DNA from: Deinococcus radiophilus
GTDB taxonomy: Bacteria; Deinococcota; Deinococci; Deinococcales; Deinococcaceae
Length of the DNA: 64,000 nt
Direction of reading: 5' to 3'
Assembly: GCF_020889625.1 (NCBI RefSeq)
Contig: NZ_CP086380.1
Location: 1,952,001 to 2,016,000 of the forward strand
The notes under the pieces were generated by a model. That model saw only the letters and a list, made by a program, of their open reading frames with translations. It ran no database searches and was not told the DNA's origin. Made by a program: the position numbers and the translations under genes. How positions within the stretch are numbered: the stretch's first letter is position 1; every line of letters begins with the position of its first letter. Below are positions 12,293 through 20,906 of this stretch, in pieces.

Positions 12293-12856
12293 ATGCTGAC
12301 CATGCACCAGCTCCGCGCCCACTTGCCGCGCCCAGGCCGCCTGGAGTGGGTTGGGCTGCGCTCCGCACGCCGCGCCCCGGTTCAGAGCGTTCCTGAAGCC
12401 CAGATTCACCCGCTGGTGGGATTGATCGGCGATCACGGCAAGCTGACCCCGCCCCGGCTGCGGGCGCTGGGAACGGAGACAAGTACTGAAGGGACCGAGC
12501 GGCCCTCCTCGCCGGTGCGTGCCGAGCGTGGCAAACGGCAGGTCACGCTGATTCAGGCCGAGCATTTACCCGTGATTGCGGCGCTGGCGGGGGTGGACAT
12601 GGTCACGCCTGAACTGCTGCGCCGTAACCTGCTGGTCAGTGGAATCTCTTTGCTGGCCCTCAAGGACCGCCGCTTCTGGGTGGGCGAGGTGTTGCTGGAA
12701 GGCACGGGTGAATGCCATCCCTGCTCGCGGATGGAAGAGAATCTGGGTCCAGGCGGTTACAACGCCGTGCGCGGTCACGGTGGCCTGACGGCGCGGGTCA
12801 TCCAGGGCGGCTGGGTGCGGGTCGGAGACACGGTGCGGCCCTGGGAGGATGCATGA
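12293..12856 (+). CDS. MOSC domain protein
   Basis: Predicted MOSC-domain protein, a fold used by molybdenum-cofactor sulfurase C-termini and YiiM-type enzymes to handle sulfur or molybdenum cofactor. The characteristic region is the C-terminal half: LRRNLLVSGISLL, then ECHPCSRME with the conserved cysteine, then GGLTARVIQGGWVRVGD. 187 residues, so a MOSC domain alone with no beta-barrel partner. ATG 12293 and ATG 12302 are both possible. It is the first gene of a three-gene operon whose next start overlaps its stop (ATGA). The substrate is unknown. Confidence 0.75.
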   Translation: MLTMHQLRAHLPRPGRLEWVGLRSARRAPVQSVPEAQIHPLVGLIGDHGKLTPPRLRALGTETSTEGTERPSSPVRAERGKRQVTLIQAEHLPVIAALAGVDMVTPELLRRNLLVSGISLLALKDRRFWVGEVLLEGTGECHPCSRMEENLGPGGYNAVRGHGGLTARVIQGGWVRVGDTVRPWEDA

Positions 12857-13371
12857 TTCGGCTGCCGACCATGGAAGATCTTCCCGGACTGCTGCGGCGC
12901 GTGCAGGGAGGAGCCGTTTGCTCGGAGCGTGTTACGGTAAAAGCGGTGATCTGGCAGGGCGGCCAGCTTGGATTGCTGCATTCGCCGCGTTGGGGATGTT
13001 ACAAATTCCCCGGCGGAGTAGAACCCGGCGAAGACCACGCAGCGGCGCTAACCCGTGAGCTGCGGGAAGAGACGGGCGCAGAGTTGCTGGAACTGGGGCC
13101 GTGCTTGCTGACCGTCACTGAGCTGGCTCCCGCGCAGGAGCCTGAGGCGGAGGTCTTTCAGATGGGGTCGTTCTGCTACGCTTGCCAGGTCACAGAGGCG
13201 CAGCATTCGCCGGCCCTGGAAACCTACGAAGCCGAGCTGGGTCTGGAACCGTGCTGGGTCGCTCCCCAGGTGGCCGCTCAGGCGAATGCCGCAGCGCTGC
13301 GGCAGCCAGGTTCACCGCGCTGGATTCCGCGTGAAATTGCGGTCTTGCGCGCCCTGGCAGGTCAGGCGTGA
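12853..13371 (+). CDS. Nudix hydrolase
   Basis: Predicted hydrolase of nucleoside diphosphates linked to another moiety. The Nudix box is complete: a Gly, five residues, Glu, seven residues, then RELREETGAEL, near residues 52-76. 172 residues. The start at 12853 overlaps the MOSC stop by four bases (ATGA), with GGGAGGA just upstream, and the stop overlaps the next gene by GTGA, so translation of the three genes is coupled. Deinococcus has an expanded Nudix family; the substrate cannot be inferred. Confidence 0.85.
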   Translation: MIRLPTMEDLPGLLRRVQGGAVCSERVTVKAVIWQGGQLGLLHSPRWGCYKFPGGVEPGEDHAAALTRELREETGAELLELGPCLLTVTELAPAQEPEAEVFQMGSFCYACQVTEAQHSPALETYEAELGLEPCWVAPQVAAQANAAALRQPGSPRWIPREIAVLRALAGQA

Positions 13372-14081
13372 CCGCACTTTCCTTTCAGCCCCGACTTGAC
13401 CCCCGCCTGGAAACGGTGCTGGGCTTGATCCGCGCTGACACCCATGCCGACCTGGGCACCGACCACGCGGGTCTGCCGATCCGGCTGATTCAGACCGGGC
13501 GGGTGCGCCACTGTATCGGGGTAGAGCTGAATGCTCAGCCACTGGAGCTGGCGCGGCGGCAGGTGGCCCGGGCAGGCCGGACTGAGCAGATTGAGCTGCG
13601 GCTGGGGAATGGTTTGGCCCCCTTGCAGCCCAGGGAGGTGCAGAGTGTCAGCATGACTGGATTGGGGGCCGGAACCATCGCTGGTGTCCTGGCACGCGGT
13701 CAGGCGGACGGCAAGTTGCCCCCGCGGGTGGTGGTGCAGTGCAACGACTCGCCGCTGGCCCTGCGGATTTGGGCACAGGAGGCGGGCTATCACCTGGCTG
13801 CTGAAACCCTGGTGGCCGGGTACTGGCCCTATCCGGTGCTGGTCTTTGAGCAAGCTGAGGGAACAGATCCTGCTTACACCGATCTGCCTGAAGCGGCCGC
13901 TTTGCGCTTCGGTCCACAGCTGCTGCGTGAGGGCCACGAATTGCTCCGCCCGGTCTTGGCGGACGCCTATGGTCGTTATGCGCCAGCAGCCGCGCCGGGC
14001 CGCAGCGCCCAGCGCGAACTGGACGCGGTCATAGAAGCGCTGGTTTACCTGGGCTGGACCGTGGAGGAAATCAGGCAATAA
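13368..14081 (+). CDS. trmK: tRNA (adenine-22-N1)-methyltransferase, TrmK family
   Basis: Class I SAM-dependent methyltransferase of the TrmK family that methylates A22 of tRNA. The N-terminal LGLIRADTHADLGTDHAGLP contains the SAM motif with the family-typical DHA/G residues. It is followed by GVELNAQPLELAR (acidic residue that binds the ribose), SMTGLGAG and VVVQCNDSPLALR, where the family expects QP-like catalytic-loop residues. 237 residues, normal length. GTG start overlapping the Nudix stop. Named with moderate confidence; other COG2384 roles are possible. Confidence 0.75.
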   Translation: MTALSFQPRLDPRLETVLGLIRADTHADLGTDHAGLPIRLIQTGRVRHCIGVELNAQPLELARRQVARAGRTEQIELRLGNGLAPLQPREVQSVSMTGLGAGTIAGVLARGQADGKLPPRVVVQCNDSPLALRIWAQEAGYHLAAETLVAGYWPYPVLVFEQAEGTDPAYTDLPEAAALRFGPQLLREGHELLRPVLADAYGRYAPAAAPGRSAQRELDAVIEALVYLGWTVEEIRQ

Positions 14082-14103
14082 AAAATCCGCTCACTTGGAG
14101 CGG
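14080..14103 (-). terminator. Terminator of the agmatine deiminase gene
   Basis: CCGCTC (14087-14092) and GAGCGG (14098-14103) form a short stem. On the minus strand the stem is followed by A then TTTTTT-type sequence, 42 bases after the gene end. It also lies just after the convergent trmK stop and may serve both. Confidence 0.7.
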
Positions 14104-14145
14104 TTATGTTTACAACTATAGCGCCTTATGCAGTATTCGTCAAGC

Positions 14146-15216
14146 TTATGCCCCGGGCCAGATGGAGCCAGCGGGCTGCTGCTGGGTCAGGCAGTGAAAT
14201 GACCCACCACCCTCAATAATCTGACGGCTGGGCAGGCCGATCACTTCACGGCCTTGGAAAAGGGGTCGTAGGATCTCCAGCGCCCGTCCGTCGTTGGGGT
14301 CACCGTATTGCGGCACCACCACAAAACCGTTGCCGATGTAGAAGTTGGCATAGGTGGGCGGCAAGCGGCCCTCCGCACCTTCCAGGCGATTGGCCGGGAG
14401 TGGCAGTTCCACGATCCGGAAAGGTTGTCCGTTCGCGTCTGTCATGCCGCGCAGGGCTTCCAGGTTGCCCTGCATCACTGCGTAGTTGGCGTCGGTTGTA
14501 TCCTCGGCCACGCTGGTCACGATGGTCTGGGGATCCACGAAGCGGGTGATGGTATCAATGTGGCCGTCGGTATGGTCATTCTCCAGGCCGCCGTCCAACC
14601 ACAGCAACTTGCGGACACCTAGGGTGTCGTTCAGCAGCAGGGTGTAGCCCTCTTCGGTCAGGCCGGGGTTACGCGTCTCGGTCAGAAAGCAGGAACGGGT
14701 GGTCAGGCCTACGCCGTCGCCGGTGATTTCCAGGCCGCCACCTTCGAGGATTTCGGGGCGGTCCCAGTGGCCCATGCCCAGGTATTCGGCCACATATTCC
14801 GGAATACGGTTGTCGTTCTCCCACTCGAACTTTCCGCCCCAGGAGTTGAATTCCCAGTTGACCAGGGCCACCTCGCCTGCAGCGTTGCGTACGAACAAGG
14901 GGCCGTTGTCGCGCACCCATGAGTCGTCCAGGGGAACGCGGTGAAAGGTCACGCTGGCCTCACCTGCAAGTCGTTCCCTGGCGTCTGTCTCGCTTTCCTC
15001 GTCGCGGACCAGCAGATGCACCGGCTCGAAGCGGGCAATGGTGCGAACCAGCTCGGCGTACTCAGAGCGCACGCCAGCCAGATGGCCGAACCACAATTCG
15101 TCGTCGCCGGGCCAGCTCATCCAGGTGGCCGCATGTTCGTCCCATTCGGCGGGCATCGCAAAGCCCAGGTCACAGGGGGTGTGGTCTGCGGGAGTCAGTT
15201 GCTTCATGATCTGCAT
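14146..15216 (-). CDS. aguA: Agmatine deiminase
   Basis: Guanidino-modifying enzyme that hydrolyses agmatine to N-carbamoylputrescine and ammonia, the first step of putrescine formation from agmatine. Landmarks: WMSWPGDDELW, PLDDSWVRDNGPLF, NWEFNSWGGKF, LEGGGLEITGDG, the catalytic His in ENDHTDGHID, and the catalytic Cys in GGGSFHCLTQQQP near residue 343. 356 residues, standard. ATG 15216 and ATG 15207 are both plausible and neither has a clear Shine-Dalgarno. No second-step carbamoylputrescine amidase lies adjacent. Confidence 0.93.
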   Translation of the reverse strand: MQIMKQLTPADHTPCDLGFAMPAEWDEHAATWMSWPGDDELWFGHLAGVRSEYAELVRTIARFEPVHLLVRDEESETDARERLAGEASVTFHRVPLDDSWVRDNGPLFVRNAAGEVALVNWEFNSWGGKFEWENDNRIPEYVAEYLGMGHWDRPEILEGGGLEITGDGVGLTTRSCFLTETRNPGLTEEGYTLLLNDTLGVRKLLWLDGGLENDHTDGHIDTITRFVDPQTIVTSVAEDTTDANYAVMQGNLEALRGMTDANGQPFRIVELPLPANRLEGAEGRLPPTYANFYIGNGFVVVPQYGDPNDGRALEILRPLFQGREVIGLPSRQIIEGGGSFHCLTQQQPAGSIWPGA

Positions 15217-15249
15217 TAGAGCAGTTCTGGGTTGCCCAGTGCGCCCCGC

Positions 15250-15762
15250 TCAGCGACCGATATGCAGTGAGACGGTGTGCGAATTGCTACGGGCCAGCCT
15301 GTTGCAAGACAGTTTGGCCCCGGCGTAGTTCAGCCGTGCCCCGCTGGTACAGGCCGCCAGCCATTCCTCCAGGAGCGCATAGCTGGGATGCTGCCCCGTC
15401 AGGAGTGCTGCAAATCCGGCACTCAGGCGCGTGGCTGTGCCGGGCTGAGTGTAGGTAAAGCGGTTAAACGGCTGCGGCGCCATGTTGTCTGCCGTGCTGG
15501 GCAGGGTCAGGTTCAAAGTGCCACTGATTACCCTTCCCCGCTGGGTAAACAGCCTGACTTCGGCGTGGGTAGGCGGGGTGGGAGCGGTCAAGTACACAAA
15601 TTCCCACAGATTGCCGGCAATCGGGGTTCGCCCAGCCAGCTGACAGGTGGTTTCGGCGCAGAACCGGGTGTTTTGAAGGGCAATCGGTTGGCCTAGGAGA
15701 CCAGCCGCCTGAGCATTCGGGCCAAGCAGCAACGCTGCGATAAATGGCCATGTCTTGGTCAT
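15250..15762 (-). CDS. Secreted protein of unknown function
   Basis: I do not recognise the family. Starting at 15762 the protein has a short signal peptide (MTKTWPFIAALLLGPNAQA, cleaved after AQA), leaving about 150 residues with cysteines in RFCAETTCQ, ACTSG and LSCNRL that may form disulfides outside the cytoplasm. The longer frame to 15840 would place extra residues ahead of the signal, so it is rejected. It runs in the same direction as agmatine deiminase, 33 bases upstream of it. Confidence 0.55.
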   Translation of the reverse strand: MTKTWPFIAALLLGPNAQAAGLLGQPIALQNTRFCAETTCQLAGRTPIAGNLWEFVYLTAPTPPTHAEVRLFTQRGRVISGTLNLTLPSTADNMAPQPFNRFTYTQPGTATRLSAGFAALLTGQHPSYALLEEWLAACTSGARLNYAGAKLSCNRLARSNSHTVSLHIGR

Positions 15763-15988
15763 GTATCTACTTTGGCCCATCAACCTGATGCTCGGGTGAA
15801 AAGGGGCGGGGCAGCTTACAGAGGGCATCCCTGGAACCATCTACTTCTAGTGATCATTAACTGCTGCTATCTACCGCTAAATGACCTAAAGTGGCCACAA
15901 AGGAGGTGATGACCCTAGCTGGTCATTGTTGATAAAAGTTGATGTGAGTTAGCGAGGGATATACGTGGGTCTGGGTTAGTCTGGAGGT

Positions 15989-16369
15989 ATGACCCAGGCT
16001 CAAGATGAAGTGCTGACCTTAGAAGAGCTGTCACAGCTGCTCAAGGTTAGTGAGACGACGGCCTACACTCTGGTGCGAAGTGGAGAGGTACCAGGACGTA
16101 AGGTGGGCCGCGAGTGGCGCTTTGTGCGCTCACGGATTCTGGCCTGGCTGATGGCCGCAGGAGATGACATGAACAAGGAACTGAACGGCGCAGTGGGGCT
16201 GGACGAGCAGGGCGGCGAGTACAAAACCGAAAACGGCCAGGAATACGTGGCCATGTGGCTTCCTTTGTCACGCGCTGAGAAAGCGGTGATCGTAGAGAAA
16301 GCCGCCCGTGACGGTGTCATGCTCAGCACTCAAGTGGCCGACTACCTCCGCGACTGGGCCAAAGAGTAA
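15989..16369 (+). CDS. Excisionase-type HTH DNA-binding protein
   Basis: Residues 8-52 form a MerR/excisionase-like winged helix (LTLEELSQLLKVSETTAYTLVRSGEVPGRKVGREWRF pattern, read as helix-turn-helix plus wing), the domain typical of AlpA/Xis-like helix_turn_helix_17 proteins. A 70-residue C-terminal part (LPLSRAEKAVIVEKAARDG) is helical and unlike known partners; it could mediate dimerisation. No integrase or phage genes are near, so it is probably a local regulator. TAGTCT lies six bases before the ATG, fitting a leaderless transcript. Confidence 0.65.
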   Translation: MTQAQDEVLTLEELSQLLKVSETTAYTLVRSGEVPGRKVGREWRFVRSRILAWLMAAGDDMNKELNGAVGLDEQGGEYKTENGQEYVAMWLPLSRAEKAVIVEKAARDGVMLSTQVADYLRDWAKE

Positions 16370-16411
16370 CCCTGCCCAGGCCCCTGGTCCACCGGCTTCT
16401 CGGAGGAACCG

Positions 16412-17425
16412 TTACTGCTGGCTCAGCCAGTCCTGCGCCACTTTGGCGGCGTCTTCTCCATTCACGGCGATTCGGCCATTCAACTCGGCCAGGGTGGTTT
16501 CATTCAGTCCGGCGAAGATGGGATTCATGATGTCCGCAATCTGAGGAAATTTGTTTAAGGTTTCCTCGCGTACGGTCAGCGCCGGCTGGTACACCGCCAC
16601 GGCACCCTCGGGGTCGGTCAGGGCAACCAGCCCCAGGGCACCGATGGCACCGTCGGTCCCGTAGGCCATCGCCGCGTTCACACCGCTGGTTCCCTGTGCA
16701 GCGGCAGTTTCGGTCTGGGTGGTGTTCCCACCCGGTACGATGACCAGTTGCTCAGGCGTCAGCTCAAAACCGTAAGTGGCTTCAAAGGCCTTGAGTGCGT
16801 CGTCGCGGTCCACGAATTCCTGACTGGCTGCCAGCTTGACTGCGCCTCCGTCATTCACCCAGCGGGCGAAGTCGGCCATGGTGGCCAGGCTATTTTCTTC
16901 GGCCAGTGCCTGTGGCACGGCGACGGCCCAGGTGTTGTTGGCCGGGGCACGGTCCAGCCAAATGATGCCATTTTCGGCGTCCAGCTCCTTGACAGTGGTA
17001 TAAGCCTGCTCGGCGTCGCGGCTGACGGCATCGTCAATGGTCGCACCCGCTTCGTTCAGGATGTAAATGGCACTTCCGGTGTATTCGGGGTACAGGTCAA
17101 TTTCGCCCTGCTCCAGTGCGGCGCGGACCACATTGGTGGCCCCGGTGCTGCATTTGTCATTGACGGTGAACCCAGCGTCAATCAGGCTTAGTTTGGTGAT
17201 CTGGCACAGCAAGGCACCTTCGGTGTCAATCTTGCTTCCTACTGTTACGGTTCCGGCTTCCGCCGCGTTCTGGGCCTGGGTGGTGTCAGCCGGTGCATTG
17301 TCCGTTTCGGTCGTGGTTGCGGGGGTCTGGGTGGTCTGAAGAGCGTCATCCTGCGGAGCGCAGCCAGCCAGCAGGGTGGCTGTAAGGGCCAGGAGAGGCA
17401 GCCGGGAGAGGGGGGCAGTGTTCAT
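16412..17425 (-). CDS. Osmoprotectant ABC importer, substrate-binding lipoprotein
   Basis: Predicted cell-surface lipoprotein that captures a quaternary amine such as glycine betaine, choline or carnitine. The signal peptide ends in the lipobox LLAGC near residue 22, followed by a Thr/Ala-rich linker. The mature part has VTVGSKIDTEG, DLYPEYTGSAIYI and NAAMAYGTDGAI, the pattern of OpuC/OsmF-type binding proteins. The start at 17425 has GGAGGAAT just upstream; the frame to 17530 is an open extension. It is divergent from the permease-ATPase-permease genes, which complete the transporter. Confidence 0.85.
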   Translation of the reverse strand: MNTAPLSRLPLLALTATLLAGCAPQDDALQTTQTPATTTETDNAPADTTQAQNAAEAGTVTVGSKIDTEGALLCQITKLSLIDAGFTVNDKCSTGATNVVRAALEQGEIDLYPEYTGSAIYILNEAGATIDDAVSRDAEQAYTTVKELDAENGIIWLDRAPANNTWAVAVPQALAEENSLATMADFARWVNDGGAVKLAASQEFVDRDDALKAFEATYGFELTPEQLVIVPGGNTTQTETAAAQGTSGVNAAMAYGTDGAIGALGLVALTDPEGAVAVYQPALTVREETLNKFPQIADIMNPIFAGLNETTLAELNGRIAVNGEDAAKVAQDWLSQQ

Positions 17426-17637
17426 GATTCCTCCAGGGGCAGAGTGGAATGGGGCGAGAGATGACGCGGGTAGCTGGCCTGAGATCGGGGTGGGTTTTGC
17501 CACGGATAGACCAACTGCGGCAGCGGTCATGTGACGTAGTGGCCTACTGCGTCCAAAGTACGGCGCAGAGCCCGGCCAGGAGCGCAGTGTTAAAGCCTTA
17601 CTAACGTGGCTGCCGATTTGCCGCCGTATACCCGACC

Positions 17638-17643
17638 TACAGT
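17638..17643 (+). promoter_or_regulatory. -10 box of the permease operon
   Basis: TACAGT is six bases before the ATG of the first permease gene, giving a leaderless transcript. The 224-base divergent gap between this operon and the binding-protein gene shows no other gene. Confidence 0.5.
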
Positions 17644-17649
17644 GGATGG

Positions 17650-19053
17650 ATGAACCGCTCCCGCCCTGCTCCCATTGTCCTGCTGGGTGCGGCGCTGGGG
17701 CTGCTGGCCCTGTTGCTGCCCTGGGTCAGTTTTCGTGAGAACCGACTGGTGCAGGGCGAGGGCCTCAACCTGTTGACGACTGGGCAAGCCCTGGCCTGGC
17801 TGCTCCCTAGCTTATGGGTCGCCCTGGGTGCCGCTGCACTGTGGCTGCAGCGGGGGCGCGGTTGGGTTGGGACAGTTCTCTTTGTGTTGATCTGCGCAGC
17901 GGCCAGCATGTTGCTGGGGGGCGCCGCTCTAGCGCTGGTGAATGCAGAGCAGCCGCTGGCCCGTGTCTCTCCGGCGGGTGGATTCTGGCTGACGGTGGCA
18001 GCACTGTATGTGACAGGCTTCGGTGTATCCCGCTGGGCCCAGGGGCCGGCCCGCTGGGCTGGGTGGCTAGGGGCCGCCGCCTTCGCGCTGATGCCCTTGG
18101 TGGGCTGGTGGCGCGAGCTGGGGTTGGCACAGGAATACGCCAATATCGCCTCGGCTTTCTGGCCGCAGTTGGGGATGCACCTGGCCCTCAGTCTGACCGC
18201 CCTGCTGCTGGCACTCATCCTGGGGTTGCCGCTGGGTCTGGCCGCTGCCCGCAATGAGCGGCTCTCCGGCGGGGTGCTGGGCGTGGCGGGTTTCTTGCAG
18301 ACCATTCCCTCGGTGGCACTGTTCGGGTTGTTGCTGCCAGTCTTCGCGGCGCTGGGACGGGACACCACCTTGGGCGCCTATCTGACCTGGGCGGGCGGCG
18401 CCTTGCTGCTGGGAGGGCTGCTGCAGCGCTTCTTCGGTCACCGCTTGCTGGGCTTGTTGGGTGGCTTGCTGGGCTTGCTCGGAGTTCAAGCGCTGCTGCT
18501 GCTTATAGGCCTGACCGTGATTGGCGTACTGGAAAGGACCTGGTCAGGTGCGCCGGGGCTGGGGGCTGCTGCCTGGTCACTGGGTGCGCCGCTCTCCACC
18601 TGGGGCATTCGGGGGATTGGGGCGGCTCCCGCGCTGCTGGCACTGACCATCTACGCCCTGCTGCCTATTGTGACCAACACCTTCGTGGGCCTGCGCTCCG
18701 TGCCGCCGGGCCTGATTGACGCGGCCCGCGGCCTGGGCATGACACCGGGCCAGATTCTGCGCCGGGCCGAGTGGCCCATTGCTCTGCCGTTCGTTATGGA
18801 AGGGGTGCGGGCGGCGCTGGTGCTGACCTTCGGAATCACGACCATTGCGCCGCTGATCGGAGCGGGAGGCTTGGGCTTTTTCATTCAGCGTGGCGTGGAG
18901 GGCAATGTGCCGGACCTGGTCCTGTTGGGGGCACTGCCTATCGTGCTGATCGCACTGCTCCTGAGCGGCGTGGTGGCCTGGTTGGGGGAACGCCTGACGC
19001 CACCAGGTCTACGCGCTGAACCTGAAGTGGTGGGCCAGGGAGGGCCGATATGA
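17650..19053 (+). CDS. Osmoprotectant ABC importer permease 1
   Basis: Multi-spanning inner-membrane permease of the OpuB/OpuC type. Residues 1-150 hold extra hydrophobic segments before the transport domain; the conserved permease region lies near residue 360, with the coupling-loop pattern LIDAARGLGMTPGQILRRAEWPIALP and then APLIGAGGLG. 467 residues is long for this family, due to the extra N-terminal helices and a central LLGGLLGLLG hydrophobic run. The ATPase gene overlaps its 3' end by four bases. Confidence 0.85.
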   Translation: MNRSRPAPIVLLGAALGLLALLLPWVSFRENRLVQGEGLNLLTTGQALAWLLPSLWVALGAAALWLQRGRGWVGTVLFVLICAAASMLLGGAALALVNAEQPLARVSPAGGFWLTVAALYVTGFGVSRWAQGPARWAGWLGAAAFALMPLVGWWRELGLAQEYANIASAFWPQLGMHLALSLTALLLALILGLPLGLAAARNERLSGGVLGVAGFLQTIPSVALFGLLLPVFAALGRDTTLGAYLTWAGGALLLGGLLQRFFGHRLLGLLGGLLGLLGVQALLLLIGLTVIGVLERTWSGAPGLGAAAWSLGAPLSTWGIRGIGAAPALLALTIYALLPIVTNTFVGLRSVPPGLIDAARGLGMTPGQILRRAEWPIALPFVMEGVRAALVLTFGITTIAPLIGAGGLGFFIQRGVEGNVPDLVLLGALPIVLIALLLSGVVAWLGERLTPPGLRAEPEVVGQGGPI

Positions 19054-20018
19054 TCGAATTCAGAGATGTAACCAAACAGTTTCCTGGCGGCCCGGAAGTG
19101 CTGCGTGGCATTACCCTAGCGGTGCCAGAGGGTGAACTGGTCGTGCTGATCGGCCCCAGCGGTAGCGGTAAAAGCACGCTGATGCGTCTGGTGAACCGCC
19201 TGATTGAACCCACCTCCGGCAGTGTTTGGGTGGATGGGCGGGATGTGGCGAGTGCAGATGTGGTCGCGCTGCGGCGCAACATCGGCTACGTGATTCAGAG
19301 CGTGGGTCTCTTTCCGCACCTGACCGTGGCACAGAACGTGGAGCTGGTTCCTAGCATTTCAGGTGTGCCTGCTGCCCAGCGTCGCCGCCGCGCCGAAGAA
19401 CTGCTGGCCCTGATGGACCTGGACCCCGCCAGCTACGCCGAACGCTATCCCCGGCAACTGTCGGGTGGGCAGCAACAGCGGGTTGGCATTGCCCGTGCCC
19501 TGGCCGCCGATCCCGACTACTTGCTGATGGATGAGCCGTTCAGCGCCCTGGACCCCATTACCCGTGAAGGATTACAGCGCCAGTTTGTACGTCTCAAGAA
19601 GGAACTGGGCAAGACGATCCTGTTCGTAACGCACGATGTCGAAGAAGCGGTCCGCCTTGGTGACAGCATTTGTCTGCTGGGCGATGGAGTCATTCAGCAA
19701 TTCGGCCCGCCCGATGAACTGCTGCGCCGCCCGGCCAATGACTTCGTGGCGTCGTTTATGGGTGAGAGCCGCGAGCTGTTGCGGCTGGGTCTGCGTACGG
19801 CGGCAGATCACATGACTGCGCCTGACCCAACTGCAGTGGGTGAGGTGCGGGCCGAGTGGAGCGCTGACCGGGCCCTCTCGGCCGTGCTGGGTGCCGGAGG
19901 CGGCCCGGTGCAGGTCTTGGACCACTCTGGTGCAGTCGTGGGGGCTTTGCGCCTGAGCGACTTCGCCGACGACATGGCGCATAAAGGCTCTCTCTCTTCC
20001 CCCAGGCCACCCGCATGA
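19050..20018 (+). CDS. Osmoprotectant ABC importer ATPase
   Basis: Cytoplasmic ATP-hydrolysing subunit that powers the importer. It shows Walker A GPSGSGKST (residues 34-42), the Q-loop at IGYVIQSVGLFPHLTV, signature LSGGQQQR, Walker B LLMDEPFSALDP and the switch His in FVTHDVEEA. After residue 240 a C-terminal region may hold a partial CBS-like domain, common in osmoregulatory ATPases. The start overlaps the upstream permease (ATGA) and the stop overlaps the downstream permease (ATGA). Confidence 0.92.
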   Translation: MIEFRDVTKQFPGGPEVLRGITLAVPEGELVVLIGPSGSGKSTLMRLVNRLIEPTSGSVWVDGRDVASADVVALRRNIGYVIQSVGLFPHLTVAQNVELVPSISGVPAAQRRRRAEELLALMDLDPASYAERYPRQLSGGQQQRVGIARALAADPDYLLMDEPFSALDPITREGLQRQFVRLKKELGKTILFVTHDVEEAVRLGDSICLLGDGVIQQFGPPDELLRRPANDFVASFMGESRELLRLGLRTAADHMTAPDPTAVGEVRAEWSADRALSAVLGAGGGPVQVLDHSGAVVGALRLSDFADDMAHKGSLSSPRPPA

Positions 20019-20779
20019 ACCGTGCCCGCCCAGATCGGCCCCTGGGTACGGTGATAGGCCTGGCTGCCGCCTGGGCTGCTTTCTTCTGGCTGGTGGCCCA
20101 GCAGGAACTCTGGGGTGCAACCATGCGCCGCCTATTTCCACAGGTGAGCACGCCTATCTACGAGCGCAATACGCTCTGGGAGTTGACCTGGCAGCACCTG
20201 GGATTGACCGCCACTGCGATGGGACTGGTCATCGTGATCGGCGTAGGACTGGGCCTGTGGGCCACCCGGCGGCAGGGGCGTGAATTTCTGCCGCTGGTCA
20301 ACAACCTCACCACGGTCGGGCAGACGTTCCCGCCCATTGCCGTGCTCTTTCTGGCCCTTCCGCTGGTGGGGTTCGGGGGCACGGGGGCTATTGCGGCACT
20401 GACCCTCTACGCCCTGTTGCCCGTAACCCGCTCTACTGTACTGGGTCTGCAAGCTGTCGAGGCGCCACAACTGGACGCTGCCCAGGGCCTGGGCCTTAGC
20501 CCGCTGCAACAGCTTTGGCGCTTGGAGGTGCCGGTGGCACTGCCCGCCATCCTGTCGGGTATTCGTACGGCGCTGGTGCTGACGATTGCCACCGCCACCC
20601 TGGCCCCCATGGTCGGAACAGGCGGCCTGGGTGTGCCGATCATCGCCGGGCTAGGCGCGGACAATCTGGCGCTGATCCTCCAGGGGGCCATTCCAGTGGC
20701 GCTGCTGGCGCTGCTGGGTGAGCTGTCCATGCGGACGCTGGAGCGTTGGCTAACGCCCTGGCGGCCCACCGCTGAGTAA
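20015..20779 (+). CDS. Osmoprotectant ABC importer permease 2
   Basis: Second membrane permease of the importer, 254 residues with five or six hydrophobic segments. The coupling pattern is QLDAAQGLGLSPLQQLWRLEVPVALP followed by APMVGTGGLGVPI, matching permease 1 and showing that the two form a heterodimer. The start overlaps the ATPase stop by four bases, so the three genes are translationally coupled. It is followed by a GC-rich hairpin and then the insertion sequence. Confidence 0.88.
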   Translation: MNRARPDRPLGTVIGLAAAWAAFFWLVAQQELWGATMRRLFPQVSTPIYERNTLWELTWQHLGLTATAMGLVIVIGVGLGLWATRRQGREFLPLVNNLTTVGQTFPPIAVLFLALPLVGFGGTGAIAALTLYALLPVTRSTVLGLQAVEAPQLDAAQGLGLSPLQQLWRLEVPVALPAILSGIRTALVLTIATATLAPMVGTGGLGVPIIAGLGADNLALILQGAIPVALLALLGELSMRTLERWLTPWRPTAE

Positions 20780-20802
20780 CCAGACTGTGCTTTGCCCAAA
20801 AA

Positions 20803-20824
20803 TGCCCCAGGCATTGCTGGGGCA
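20803..20824. terminator. Hairpin after the importer operon
   Basis: TGCCCCAG (20803-20810) pairs with CTGGGGCA (20817-20824) around six bases. There is no long T-run on the plus strand, but an AAAA tract on the left would be UUUU behind the gene that originally ran in from the opposite side. Confidence 0.55.
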
Positions 20825-20906
20825 AGGTAAGGGGTTGGTTTTATTCGGGCACTGTTTCCAGGCTATTGATAACGCGGTAAGTTCACGACAGAGTTAGACT
20901 GAAACC

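Noticed and set aside
15989..16369. Prophage or integrative element around the excisionase-like gene
   Set aside because: No integrase, attachment repeats or phage genes occur nearby; the HTH protein is treated as an isolated regulator.
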